35,123 bases of DNA from an uncultured Ruminococcus sp. (GTDB lineage: Bacteria > Bacillota > Clostridia > Oscillospirales > Ruminococcaceae), in contig CAJTWQ010000016.1 of assembly GCA_910579835.1 (NCBI GenBank), forward strand, positions 1-35,123. Direction: 5' to 3'. The stretch's first letter is position 1, and each line of letters opens with the position of its first letter. The position numbers were made by a program, and so were the translations under genes. Shown in pieces: positions 1 through 8,333 of the stretch. The notes beneath the pieces are model-generated. The model had not been told where the DNA came from. It saw only the letters and a list, made by a program, of their open reading frames with translations, and made no database searches.

Positions 1-24
1 AAAAATTCTACATTATTTATATAT

Positions 25-67
25 TAAAAAAAGGCAGATTTAAGATCATTCTTCTTAAATCTACCTT
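25..67 (-). terminator. Rho-independent terminator (minus strand)
   Basis: Arms 31-44 and 54-67 form a 14-bp stem with one imperfect pair and a 9-nt loop. On the minus strand the stem is followed by a run of seven T (A-run 25-31 on the plus strand). It is the second minus-strand terminator in this corner. What the 107 bases between the two terminators encode, if anything, is not clear; I see no convincing gene there. Confidence 0.7.
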
Positions 68-175
68 AAATTTCTCCAAAATTTTCCTCTGCATCGGTTC
101 GAATCCATTCAGTCAGTAAAAACTCTGAAAAAGCATCCATGGTTTTGACCTTGAATTTTTCGCCCCTAAAACGCC

Positions 176-200
176 GAAAAAGCCCGTAGCTACGGGCTTT
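176..200 (-). terminator. Terminator of the tRNA-Arg transcript
   Basis: Positions 179-200 are a perfect 22-base palindrome (AAAGCCCG, six-base loop, CGGGCTTT), followed on the minus strand by TTTTTC. It lies 32 bases downstream of the encoded CCA end of the tRNA, as expected for a single-tRNA transcription unit. Confidence 0.85.
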
Positions 201-232
201 AAAGGGTGGACATCTATTTTGTTCCACAAGTA

Positions 233-307
233 TGGTACGCCTGACAGGAATCGAACCTGCGCACATGGCGTCGGAGGCCAATGCTCTATCCCCTGAGCTA
301 CAGGCGC
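233..307 (-). tRNA. tRNA-Arg, anticodon CCG
   Basis: Read on the minus strand, the sequence folds as a standard cloverleaf. The acceptor GCGCCTG pairs with CAGGCGT (first pair G-U). The D arm is GCTC/GAGC. The anticodon loop CTCCGAC gives anticodon CCG, which reads CGG. The T arm contains GGTTCGAATCC. The discriminator is A and CCA is encoded. The top pair of the anticodon stem is T-T, a minor weakness. The gene has its own promoter and terminator. Confidence 0.95.
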
Positions 308-323
308 ATATTAACTAATATAT

Positions 324-352
324 ATTATATCAAAAATTACTTAATAATGCAA
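324..352 (-). promoter_or_regulatory. Promoter of tRNA-Arg
   Basis: On the minus strand a -35 TTGCAT (347-352) and a -10 TATAAT (324-329) are separated by exactly 17 bases, 17 bases upstream of the mature tRNA 5' end. Confidence 0.75.
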
Positions 353-448
353 GTAAAAATTTATTGACAATAGTAGAAAAACATGGGACAAATAATAAAA
401 AATTTGTTGCAATTCAACTAAGACAAATGTGTTGTATAAAAATGCATA

Positions 449-499
449 CGTTTTAAGATGAATAAAGTACTTATCGGTGAATATATTCATCCTAAAACG
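449..499. terminator. Terminator below the S41 protease gene
   Basis: Arms 449-463 and 485-499 pair over 15 bases with one G-U-type mismatch and a 21-base loop. T-rich tracts flank both sides (CTTTTTT on plus, ATTTTTA on minus), so it can act in both directions. It lies 35 bases below the last gene of the ftsEX cluster. The remaining A/T-rich sequence between tRNA-Arg and the protease shows no supportable gene. Confidence 0.6.
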
Positions 500-533
500 C
501 TTTTTTATAAGTAAGACAAATTTTTTACATTTG

Positions 534-1703
534 CTATTCTTCCAGTTCAAGATCTATTATTTCTAAAGCCTTTTCAAGCTGTAGATCAACATCAGGCTCT
601 TCATTCTGTATAGGATAATCAGGACTTAATCCAATACCGTCATAACATTCTGATTTAATGGTTTTATATTCGGCAACTGTTAATACAACGGCTCCGCCGC
701 TTTCAAATTCTGTGGTAGTCTGCATAACCCCTTTTCCATAAGTTTGCTCGCCAATAAGTTTTGCCTTTCCAAAATCTCTGAGGGAAGCGGCAAAAAGTTC
801 AGCTGAACTGGCTGTTTCATCGTTTACAATTACAGCCATAGGTATATTAAGTTCTGAGCTGTCAGAATATATTAAAGTTTCAGAATGACCGTCTCTATAT
901 TCTGCTATCGCTATTTTTCCTTCAGGCAACAATGGATCAAGGCATTCTTCAAGAGAGGTGACAAGTCCTCCTGGATTGTTTCTGAGATCAAAAACAAGTG
1001 CCTTTGCGCCGTTTGAAGTAAGTCTTTGAAGTATCTCCAAAAATTGCTCGGAAGTATTTTCTTTGAAACCGTCAATCCTGATATATCCGATATAACCGTC
1101 AATGAGGTTTCCTGTAACGGTTGTCACCTCAATAGAACGGCGTGTGAAATCATAATCAGTGTCAACTCCGTTACGCCGTACAGTCAGCTTTACACTTGTT
1201 CCAGCAGAGCCTTTAAGAGTTTCTATTGCTTCATCAAAGCCAATTTCTGTGACATCGGAACCATCAATATGGATAATAACATCTCCGGCCATTATTTCAA
1301 CTTCGGCAGCCGGAGAGTTTTCAAGAACCTGCTCTATTCTGATATATCCGCTTTCATCTTCGACTAGCGTCAGACCAAGACCGATAACTTCTCCTGCATT
1401 TTCGCTTTGTTCATCAATGTACTCTTCTTCAGAAAGATAGCGTGAGTATGGATCTCCAAGTCCATCGACATATCCTTTAAGTATGCTGCTGTTCAGATCT
1501 GATTCATTTATCTCCCCATAGTAATTATTACGGATAAAAGTATCGAGAAGCTGAAGTGAATTGTATTTTTTTGCTTTTTCGTTTACGTCTACTACTTTTT
1601 CATTGAAGTTTTGCAGCGAGAAAAAGGAGGTCAAAATAAATGTTACCGCCGAAGCGATAGCCATAAGACTGATAGCAAGTCCAAGACTAATTTTTTTGTT
1701 CAT
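534..1703 (-). CDS. S41 family C-terminal processing peptidase
   Basis: This is a membrane-anchored, secreted serine protease of the CtpA/Prc family, 389 residues and full length. Residues 5-27 form an uncleaved signal anchor. An N-terminal helical region (about 45-95), a PDZ domain (about 100-190) and the S41 catalytic domain follow. The RNNPGG substrate-binding loop lies near 241-246, with catalytic Ser300 in TASSAE and Lys324 in TYGKG. Family members trim exported proteins, including peptidoglycan hydrolases and their regulators. Here it is the last gene after ftsE, ftsX and an M23 hydrolase. A role in controlling that hydrolase is therefore reasonable, but this is inferred from context. 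The start has only a weak upstream GAAAG. The preceding 140-base gap has no clear promoter. Confidence 0.93.
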   Translation of the reverse strand: MNKKISLGLAISLMAIASAVTFILTSFFSLQNFNEKVVDVNEKAKKYNSLQLLDTFIRNNYYGEINESDLNSSILKGYVDGLGDPYSRYLSEEEYIDEQSENAGEVIGLGLTLVEDESGYIRIEQVLENSPAAEVEIMAGDVIIHIDGSDVTEIGFDEAIETLKGSAGTSVKLTVRRNGVDTDYDFTRRSIEVTTVTGNLIDGYIGYIRIDGFKENTSEQFLEILQRLTSNGAKALVFDLRNNPGGLVTSLEECLDPLLPEGKIAIAEYRDGHSETLIYSDSSELNIPMAVIVNDETASSAELFAASLRDFGKAKLIGEQTYGKGVMQTTTEFESGGAVVLTVAEYKTIKSECYDGIGLSPDYPIQNEEPDVDLQLEKALEIIDLELEE

Positions 1704-1844
1704 ATTAATTCTACACTTTCGGCACTGTAATCCGGATTATTTGCCGTACAGCGCTTTTATTACAGTAAACGTTCAAAATTTTTTGCGATTAATTTATTGT
1801 CTTTTGCAGATGCCAATTTATCAGCAAGCAAAAAAACGTTGTAA

Positions 1845-3266
1845 TTATCGGCTTACATATCCCATCGGATCAACTGCATAACCGTTTGTGCGTATCTCAA
1901 AGTGAAGATGAGAGCCGGTTGAGAATCCTGTACAGCCTATATATCCGACAATCTGTCCCTGTGTGACAGAGTCTCCGACAGAAACATTAACGGAAGCAAG
2001 GTGGGCATACATAGTGGAAAAACCGCCGTCGTGAGAGACAAGCACATAATTTCCGTAATTTCCTCCACAGCCGCAGCCGCCGGATTCCTTGGGATAATCA
2101 TGTGTGCAGGAGCTGCTTACGGCAATTACTGTTCCGCTCTGAGACGAAACGGCCGCTCCGCCGTGGATACCAGCATCGCCAACATCAATTCCGTTGTGAT
2201 TTCTGCCCCAGCGTGCACCATAATAGCTTGATATGTATGAAAAACCTGGCGCGGGCCAGATAAAGCCTCCTGTATTTGTAATGGGAGGAGTAACCGGTGT
2301 GGTGGTAGTTGGATTATCTGGAGTACTCGGAGTCGTATTGCCGCCTGCGTCGGTAGTAGTCTGTTGTTGCTGTTGCTGCTGCCGATTCCATTCCTCTTGT
2401 CTCTGACGTTCTTCTTCTTCCTTACGCTGCTGTTCCTCTGCAGCTTTTCGAGCCGCCTCAAAGATCGCTTCTTCTTCTGCGTCGAGGGAAGCGTTGATAT
2501 TTTTCAGATCTTTGACCTTGCCTTCTGCTATTGCATTTTCACGTTCAATACGCTCAATTTCTTCCTGAGTACTCTTCATTTTTTCGTCATAACCTGTAAG
2601 AGCCTCTTCCTTTTCTGCTTTGCGTTTTTCCTGGCTTTCAAGTTTCATCTCAAGGGTAAGCTTTTCAGATTCAAGGTCTTCTTTATTTTTTTCGAGATTT
2701 TCAATATCGGAGAGAATTCCGTTAATAAGCTTTTCGTCGTATTCAGCCATGCGGTTAGCCATTTCGATACCAGACATTATGTCATAAAAACTTGACGCGC
2801 CGATAACTATAGAAGCTGCATTGTCGTTTCCCGAAACGCACATATCGCAAAGACGCTGTTTAAACATTTCGACATTTTCTTCAATAGCCGTTTCCTGAAC
2901 GGCTATTTCCTCATCGAGATTGCCAATATTTTTTTCAGTTGCATCAATATCAGCCGAAATAGCCTCTAGTTCGGTATTCAGCAGGTTTATATTGCTGCGG
3001 ATAAGGTTAATTTGCTCCGCAAGAGTCTCCTGATATGCTTTCTGGTCGTTTGCATTATTCTGGAGAGCAGAAATTTCATTTTCAAGCTCGGCAATCTTCT
3101 GATTGTTTGCATCTCTTTCAGCCTGTATCTCACTGAGGGACTTTGCAGAGGCCTTTGCCGTTCTGTCGCTGCGATCAAGGGAATTATATTCTATAACAAG
3201 ACCGAAAGACAGCACAGAGCAAGTTATAAATGAAAGAGTTTTTTTGAGTATCTTTAAATTTTTCAT
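1845..3266 (-). CDS. Coiled-coil M23 murein hydrolase (FtsEX partner, EnvC/CwlO-like)
   Basis: A secreted peptidoglycan hydrolase of 473 residues. An N-terminal signal sequence (about 8-27) precedes a long heptad-rich coiled coil (about 40-280). A Gln run and a Thr/Pro linker (about 290-330) lead to a C-terminal M23/LytM endopeptidase domain. Zinc ligands are visible as HNGID (His357, Asp361) and HLH (His453/His455). This coiled-coil plus hydrolase layout is what FtsX binds in EnvC, PcsB and CwlO, and ftsX lies only 59 bases upstream. An unusual Cys-rich insertion (CTHDYPKESGGCGCGG, about 387-402) sits in the catalytic domain after the first zinc motif. The gap to ftsX contains a 12-bp palindrome but no obvious promoter, so co-transcription is likely. 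Confidence 0.92.
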   Translation of the reverse strand: MKNLKILKKTLSFITCSVLSFGLVIEYNSLDRSDRTAKASAKSLSEIQAERDANNQKIAELENEISALQNNANDQKAYQETLAEQINLIRSNINLLNTELEAISADIDATEKNIGNLDEEIAVQETAIEENVEMFKQRLCDMCVSGNDNAASIVIGASSFYDIMSGIEMANRMAEYDEKLINGILSDIENLEKNKEDLESEKLTLEMKLESQEKRKAEKEEALTGYDEKMKSTQEEIERIERENAIAEGKVKDLKNINASLDAEEEAIFEAARKAAEEQQRKEEEERQRQEEWNRQQQQQQQTTTDAGGNTTPSTPDNPTTTTPVTPPITNTGGFIWPAPGFSYISSYYGARWGRNHNGIDVGDAGIHGGAAVSSQSGTVIAVSSSCTHDYPKESGGCGCGGNYGNYVLVSHDGGFSTMYAHLASVNVSVGDSVTQGQIVGYIGCTGFSTGSHLHFEIRTNGYAVDPMGYVSR

Positions 3267-3325
3267 ATTCTTCCGAAGCTTTCCGGCAGCTGCCGCAGAC
3301 TCCGGCTCCTTTCAAAAAATTTGAA

Positions 3326-4237
3326 TTATACGTCTATATGGCGGCGTGTGCTGATAACGCTTCCCAATGCCCCTATAAATGAGCCTATAACTATATATGC
3401 GATAAGCACCCATAGCCTTATGCTGTTAAAGGGGATCAGATGACCCATGCCGAAAGCATTCATAAGCGATTCCTGCGCAGTCATAATTTTGTAAACTGAC
3501 TGGTAGGCAACCCAAGTTATAAAGAAACTTCCCACGCCGGCAAAAAGTCCCGTTACCATTCCTTCAACGAAGAAAGGCAGACGAATGAAAGCGTTTGTAG
3601 CCCCGACATATTTCATGATCTGTATTTCTTCGCGTCTTGCAAAAACGCTTGCTTTGGTGGTATTGGAGATCATTATCATTGAAACGATGGAAAGGGCGAT
3701 AACTATAGCACCGGCGACAAGAGTTACAACGCCTCTCAACTCTTTAAGAAAATCTGCCACCTGCGGCGCAGAAGTCGCATTAAGTACGGCAGGCATGGCA
3801 AGAATAGCGTTTGTAGTATCGTCTATCGCTTCGCTGTCGTTTACCGTAATGCTGAATCCGTCCGGCATAAAGCTGGCGTCGTTTCCTATATAATTATTAA
3901 AGATAGGCTCGGCAGACGGTACTCTGTCCTTCTGTCTTTTCAGTTCCTCCTCCTTGGAAACAAATTCCACCGACTTCACGTTTGGAAGAGCCTTTATATC
4001 TTTCTCCGCCTGCTTGATCTCCTCCTCTTCTGCGCCTACTTTCAGGTGAACAGCGATCTCGTTCTTGTCGTTTAAACCGAGAATCATGGAATTCATATTT
4101 ATGTAAAGCAGAGTTGCTGTACCTACAAGCAACAGAGAAATAAGGAGTACGCAGAAAGTTGCAAACGCCATCATTTTATTTTTCCAGATATTTTCAACGC
4201 CTTGGTCGGCAAGATATTTTATTCCGCTCAGCTTCAT
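3326..4237 (-). CDS. ftsX: Cell division protein FtsX (permease-like)
   Basis: Membrane component of the FtsEX complex, 303 residues. TM1 lies near 22-45. A large extracellular loop (about 50-165) is where family members contact the murein hydrolase. Three C-terminal TM segments (about 170-195, 225-250, 275-295) flank the MacB/FtsX-type motif ARREEIQIMKYVGAT. FtsEX does not transport solutes; it relays cytoplasmic ATP hydrolysis to hydrolase activation at the wall. The ATG overlaps the ftsE stop by four bases (ATGA), so translation is probably coupled. Confidence 0.95.
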   Translation of the reverse strand: MKLSGIKYLADQGVENIWKNKMMAFATFCVLLISLLLVGTATLLYINMNSMILGLNDKNEIAVHLKVGAEEEEIKQAEKDIKALPNVKSVEFVSKEEELKRQKDRVPSAEPIFNNYIGNDASFMPDGFSITVNDSEAIDDTTNAILAMPAVLNATSAPQVADFLKELRGVVTLVAGAIVIALSIVSMIMISNTTKASVFARREEIQIMKYVGATNAFIRLPFFVEGMVTGLFAGVGSFFITWVAYQSVYKIMTAQESLMNAFGMGHLIPFNSIRLWVLIAYIVIGSFIGALGSVISTRRHIDV

Positions 4238-5154
4238 CGTCTTGCACCTCCCGATGTTTTTTCCCCTGTTATTGCGGCGATTACATCATCGGCACTCATT
4301 TCATTTATCGGGTCGGAGGGCAGGGGAACGTCAGCTTCAACGTTGATAAAGGCCGAATCCTCGCCGCTGCTGAGCATTGAGGACGGATCGGAAAATTTAT
4401 CTTCGTATGACTGATATCCGCCGGCTGTTTCAATAACTGATTCAGTCAGCTCTAGTTCTGAACCTGGAATCATCTCGTCGTTTGCGCCGAGAATAACTTC
4501 GTCAAATACGATCTCTCCGTCGGTGATATTTATGATTCTTCCGCCGAAATGACGTACAAGATCGTGTTCATGAGTTACCATAAGTATGGTTGTGCCCTGA
4601 TCGTTGATGCCCTTGAGGAGATCCACGATTTCATAGGAAAGTTCCGGATCTATGTTGCCAGTAGGCTCGTCTGCGATGATAAGCTGTGGGTCGTTGACCA
4701 GCGCCCTTGCGATAGCCACACGCTGCTTTTCACCGCCGGAAAGCTCGTCCGGATATGAATTGGTTTTTGCGTGCAGTCCCACGAGGCTTATAACATAGGG
4801 GACACGCTTGCGGATATACTTGATAGGAGCGTCAATAACACGGAGTACGAAAGCAATATTTTCGTAAACGGTCATTGAGGGAATCAGACGGAAATCTTGA
4901 AAAACAAAGCCGAGAGTACGGCGGAATTCAGGGATTTTGCGTCTTTTGAGCTTGCTGAGGTTATAGCCGTTAACGGTAACAACACCGCTTGTTGCGTCTA
5001 TTTCCTTCAGCAGCAGCTTTATCATGGTACTTTTTCCCGCACCGGACGAACCTACAACGAAAGCAAAGTCGCCGTCGTTGATTTTCAGGCTGACGTTGTT
5101 CAATGCGTCCACGCCGCTTGAATAGGTTACAGATACGTTTTTAAGTTCTACCAA
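4234..5154 (-). CDS. ftsE: Cell division ATP-binding protein FtsE with C-terminal extension
   Basis: ABC ATPase partner of FtsX. Walker A GSSGAGKST (35-43), Q-loop VFQDF (about 84-88), signature LSGGEKQ (138-144), Walker B LIIADEPTG (158-166) and the switch His in MVTHEHD are all present, so it should be active. At 306 residues it is about 80 longer than usual. The ATPase ends near 222, and the rest is an acidic, Ser-rich tail of low complexity with no domain I recognise. The start is TTG, preceded by AGGTG at good spacing. It lies 45 bases after the PucR-type regulator and overlaps ftsX. Confidence 0.95.
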   Translation of the reverse strand: MVELKNVSVTYSSGVDALNNVSLKINDGDFAFVVGSSGAGKSTMIKLLLKEIDATSGVVTVNGYNLSKLKRRKIPEFRRTLGFVFQDFRLIPSMTVYENIAFVLRVIDAPIKYIRKRVPYVISLVGLHAKTNSYPDELSGGEKQRVAIARALVNDPQLIIADEPTGNIDPELSYEIVDLLKGINDQGTTILMVTHEHDLVRHFGGRIINITDGEIVFDEVILGANDEMIPGSELELTESVIETAGGYQSYEDKFSDPSSMLSSGEDSAFINVEADVPLPSDPINEMSADDVIAAITGEKTSGGARR

Positions 5155-5199
5155 AAGATTACACCTGCCTTAAAAATGAGAAAGGATTTCCTAAAAAAA

Positions 5200-6285
5200 T
5201 CAGAACTTAACAGGATTAGCGGACAAATACTTCTTTACCATAAGAGCTATTTTGAATATGATAGCATGATCGAATTCACGGAGATCAAGCCCTGTGAGCT
5301 TCTTTATCTTTTCAAGCCTGTACACCAAGGTATTTCTGTGTACGAAAAGCTTTCTCGATGTTTCTGAAACGTTAAGATTATTCTCAAAGAATTTCTGGAT
5401 AGTGAAGAGAGTTTCGTGATCGAGAGACTCAATGCTGCCTACCTTGAACACTTCATGAAGGAACGTATCGCAGAGGGTTGTAGGAAGATGGTAGATAAGA
5501 CGTGCGATACCAAGATTATCATAGCTTACTATAACCTTGTCGGTATCGAATACCTTTCCGACTTCCAGAGCCATCTGTGCCTCCTTAAAGGAACGTGCCA
5601 GATCTTTTACGCCGATAACGGCAGTACCGATTCCAACGTTTACTCTTGTGTAGAATTCACTGCTGAGAGTATCGGCAATGGAGCGTGCAAGTTTTTCCAG
5701 ATCTCTTGCGTCAACGGTACTTTTAAGCTCTTTGACCAAAACGATATCGCTTTCAGTTATATTGAAAACGAAATCCTTGTTTTTGTCGGGGAAAAGATTT
5801 TGGATAACGTCATAAGCAGAAATATCGTTGGCCGAGATGATTCTGATAAGGAATACCGCACGGCTGATTTCGGCGTTGAAGTGAAGTTCTCTTGCCTTTA
5901 TAACAATATCTCCGGGAAGAACGTTGTCAAGAATAACGTTCTTGATAAAGTTGTTTCTGTCGTACTTTTCATCGTAATACTGCTTGATATTGGAGAGCGT
6001 GATAGCAAGAATGCTTGCATATTTTGCAGCAGCGTCGTCTACGCCTTCTACGAAAACCGCATAATCAGGCTTTACTCTTGAGCCGAATGGCTTGTAAGTG
6101 AAACCGTCGCGGATAAAAATATCGTGAGAATCGCTGAGATCGAGAGAAACGAACTCATTAGTCGTTCCTACCCTTGTAAGATCGCTGCATGCAATGATCG
6201 TTGCGGTCTCATCAACAACTCCTATAGTGGCGTCAATAGTATCACGCATTTGGTGAACTAAACCCTGAAATAATCTGTTGGACAT
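5200..6285 (-). CDS. PucR/CdaR-family transcriptional regulator
   Basis: A cytoplasmic DNA-binding regulator of about 361 residues. The N-terminal part (about 1-120) is a ligand-sensing region with a GVVDETATIIACSD segment as in sugar-diacid-type regulators. The middle (about 130-255) is a GGDEF-like dimer domain as in CdaR. The C-terminus (about 295-355) is the PucR helix-turn-helix, with LNVSETSRKLFVHRNTLVYR as its core. An upstream in-frame ATG at 6294 directly abuts GAAGGG, leaving no spacing. The ATG at 6285 sits nine bases from it and is the better start. It is the first gene of the ftsEX cluster. Whether it controls those genes or a distant target cannot be read from the sequence. Confidence 0.85.
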   Translation of the reverse strand: MSNRLFQGLVHQMRDTIDATIGVVDETATIIACSDLTRVGTTNEFVSLDLSDSHDIFIRDGFTYKPFGSRVKPDYAVFVEGVDDAAAKYASILAITLSNIKQYYDEKYDRNNFIKNVILDNVLPGDIVIKARELHFNAEISRAVFLIRIISANDISAYDVIQNLFPDKNKDFVFNITESDIVLVKELKSTVDARDLEKLARSIADTLSSEFYTRVNVGIGTAVIGVKDLARSFKEAQMALEVGKVFDTDKVIVSYDNLGIARLIYHLPTTLCDTFLHEVFKVGSIESLDHETLFTIQKFFENNLNVSETSRKLFVHRNTLVYRLEKIKKLTGLDLREFDHAIIFKIALMVKKYLSANPVKF

Positions 6286-6374
6286 ATTGGACATCCCTTC
6301 TCGTAATTTTTGATTTTTATTGGAGCAAGCCTTTAAGGGATATATATCAAGGAGCGAACCTTAATATATTACAA

Positions 6375-6383
6375 ATTGTAACA
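6375..6383 (-). promoter_or_regulatory. Candidate extended -10 promoter of the PucR-ftsEX cluster
   Basis: On the minus strand TGtTACAAT is an extended -10 element about 90 bases upstream of the regulator start. No good -35 lies at 17 bases. The rest of the 250-base gap is A/T-rich and holds an inverted repeat but no gene. Confidence 0.4.
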
Positions 6384-6463
6384 TATTTTTAAACTGATTT
6401 TGTTAACAAAGTGTTAATTTTTATCCCAAAACCTGCAAAAGTAACATTTATGCATTGAAAACT

Positions 6464-6480
6464 TTGTCATAAATTGACAA
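6464..6480. promoter_or_regulatory. Inverted repeat, possible operator
   Basis: TTGTCA, five bases, TGACAA: a perfect 6-bp inverted repeat about 80 bases upstream of the candidate promoter of the PucR-type gene. It could be a binding site for that regulator. It could equally be chance in A/T-rich DNA. Confidence 0.3.
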
Positions 6481-6545
6481 TTAAATGATTTTTTTGTAAC
6501 CAAACCGTAATTTTATGGTAAGCATACTTGAAATTTCGATAAGGT

Positions 6546-8315
6546 TTACATTTTTTCCGGCCGGTTAACGTTAAGAATTTCCAGAGCGTTTCTCAAAGCC
6601 TGCCTTGCAGCCACGCACAGAAGGATTCTTGCGTTCATAAGTTCCGGAGTCTCTGCATTCTTTACACTGCATCCATCGTAGAAACGATGAAAAAGAGTAG
6701 CAAGATCAAAGGCATATTTGGTGATTTTTGCCGGATCGTAACTTTTTGCTGCCATATCAATTTCGCGGGGCAAAGAGGCAATGTGACGGATAAGTTCTAT
6801 TTCACGGGAATTATCTAGAAGATCCAGGTCAGCGCTGTCAGGAATTGAAATTCCCTCTGAACTGAGATTTGAAAGCAGGCTGCAAATTCTTGCATGAGCG
6901 TACTGAACGTAGAAAACTGGATTTTGTGAGGACTGCTCAACGGCCAGGTCAAGGTCAAACTCAAATTGAGAGTTGGCTTCACGAAGATTAAAATAGAATC
7001 TTGCGGCGTCAATGGGGATTTCATCAAGAAGAGTGACGAGAGTAATGGCTTTGCCGCTTCTCTTGGAGAGTTTTACCGATTCTCCGTTGCGGACAAGCCG
7101 AACCATTTGCATAAGTACAACGTCCAGCTTTGAGGGATCCACGCCTAAAGCTTCCAGAGCAGCTTTGAGGCGCGGTACATATCCGTGGTGATCGGCTCCC
7201 AGAACATTTATGGCTTTGTCAAATCCTCTTGTTACCAGCTTGTCGTAATGATAGGCGATGTCTGGAACGATATAGGTATAGAGACCATTGCTTCTTCTGA
7301 GAACAAAATCCTTGTCCATACCGTAATCGGTAGCACGGAACCATACGGCGCCGTCCTCCTCGTAAGCCTTTCCTGACGCTAAAAGTCTGTCTACAATCTG
7401 TTTTGTTTCGCCTTTTTCGTGAACGGAGCTTTCGCGGAACCAGTTGTCGTATACTATGCGGTATTTTTTAAGATCACGCTCCAGACTTGCGATATTCAGG
7501 GGCAGGGCATATTCAGCCAAGGTTTTTCTGCGTTTTTCGTCATCAGCTTGTGCAAGAACGTCGCCGTTCAAATCAAAATAATTCTTGGAGTGCTCAATTA
7601 TATCCATACCGAGGTATACATCGTCGGGCATTTCAAAATCCATGCCCTCGCTGCTCTTTTCATAGAGTGCAGCGCAGATTTTTTCGGTATCGCCGCCGCA
7701 ATCTTTCATAACGGCCTGTCCCTTTTCGGAGCAGAGCTGCATATATCTGAGGGAAAGGGATTTTCCGAATTTTTCTATCTGATTACCGGCATCATTTATA
7801 TAGAATTCGCGTTCCGCCTTAAATCCTGCCCAGTTAAGGACGCTGGCAAGACAGTCTCCGATAGCTCCGCCTCTTGCATTTCCTATGTGCATTGGGCCGG
7901 TAGGATTTGCAGATACGAATTCAACGAGTACTCGTTTTCCGGAGCCGTAATTAGTTTTTCCGTAATTTTCTTTTTCGTCCAGAACATTTTCGATAACATC
8001 CGAGAACCATTTCCGACTGAGAAAAAAGTTCATGAAGCCGGGACCTGCCACTTCACAGCGGTCAAAAAGCGATCCGTTCAGATCAATGGCTTCACAGATG
8101 AGTTCGGCAATTTTTCTTGGCGGCATTTTAAAGGCTCTGGCACATACCATTGCAGTATTTGCGGCAAAATCGCCGTGCGATTTATCTGCCGGTATTTCAA
8201 CAGAGAATGCCGGTAAGGGGACAGCCGGAACTGATTCGGAGGCTGTCAGTTTGCCCAGAGTCTCTGTGATAAGATCACGTATTTGCATTGAAGCCTTGTT
8301 GATAAGGTCTGACAT
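6546..8315 (-). CDS. argS: Arginine--tRNA ligase
   Basis: Class I aminoacyl-tRNA synthetase that charges tRNA-Arg; 589 residues, full length. The N-terminal Add1 domain (about 1-100) precedes the Rossmann core with SANPTGPMHIGNARGG (the HIGH motif is HIGN, 143-146) and the KMSK-equivalent KLSKRSG. The C-terminal anticodon-binding DALR domain covers the last 120 residues, including QYAHARICSLL. The RBS AAGGAAT is well placed. It lies 18 bases after the DUF1934 gene, an arrangement also known from the ywiB-argS pair of Bacillus, and is probably co-transcribed with it. Confidence 0.97.
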   Translation of the reverse strand: MSDLINKASMQIRDLITETLGKLTASESVPAVPLPAFSVEIPADKSHGDFAANTAMVCARAFKMPPRKIAELICEAIDLNGSLFDRCEVAGPGFMNFFLSRKWFSDVIENVLDEKENYGKTNYGSGKRVLVEFVSANPTGPMHIGNARGGAIGDCLASVLNWAGFKAEREFYINDAGNQIEKFGKSLSLRYMQLCSEKGQAVMKDCGGDTEKICAALYEKSSEGMDFEMPDDVYLGMDIIEHSKNYFDLNGDVLAQADDEKRRKTLAEYALPLNIASLERDLKKYRIVYDNWFRESSVHEKGETKQIVDRLLASGKAYEEDGAVWFRATDYGMDKDFVLRRSNGLYTYIVPDIAYHYDKLVTRGFDKAINVLGADHHGYVPRLKAALEALGVDPSKLDVVLMQMVRLVRNGESVKLSKRSGKAITLVTLLDEIPIDAARFYFNLREANSQFEFDLDLAVEQSSQNPVFYVQYAHARICSLLSNLSSEGISIPDSADLDLLDNSREIELIRHIASLPREIDMAAKSYDPAKITKYAFDLATLFHRFYDGCSVKNAETPELMNARILLCVAARQALRNALEILNVNRPEKM

Positions 8316-8333
8316 TTATATTATTCCTTTCAT

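Noticed and set aside
69..175. A TTCGAATCC-like string near 98-108 that resembles a tRNA T arm or attachment site
   Set aside because: The flanking bases do not pair as a T stem, and no second copy of the tRNA 3' end was seen in the window.
66..281. Open frame of 71 codons on the minus strand
   Set aside because: It runs through tRNA-Arg and its terminator, and has no ribosome-binding site or recognisable domain.
341..550. Open frame of 69 codons on the minus strand
   Set aside because: A/T-rich, covers the terminator hairpin and the tRNA promoter region, no family resemblance.
2350..2400. CTG/TTG repeat tract as a microsatellite
   Set aside because: It is the coding sequence of the Gln run in the linker of the M23 hydrolase.
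3282..3293. 12-bp palindrome CGGCAGCTGCCG between ftsX and the M23 gene
   Set aside because: No T tract follows, so it is not a terminator; too short and isolated to call an operator.
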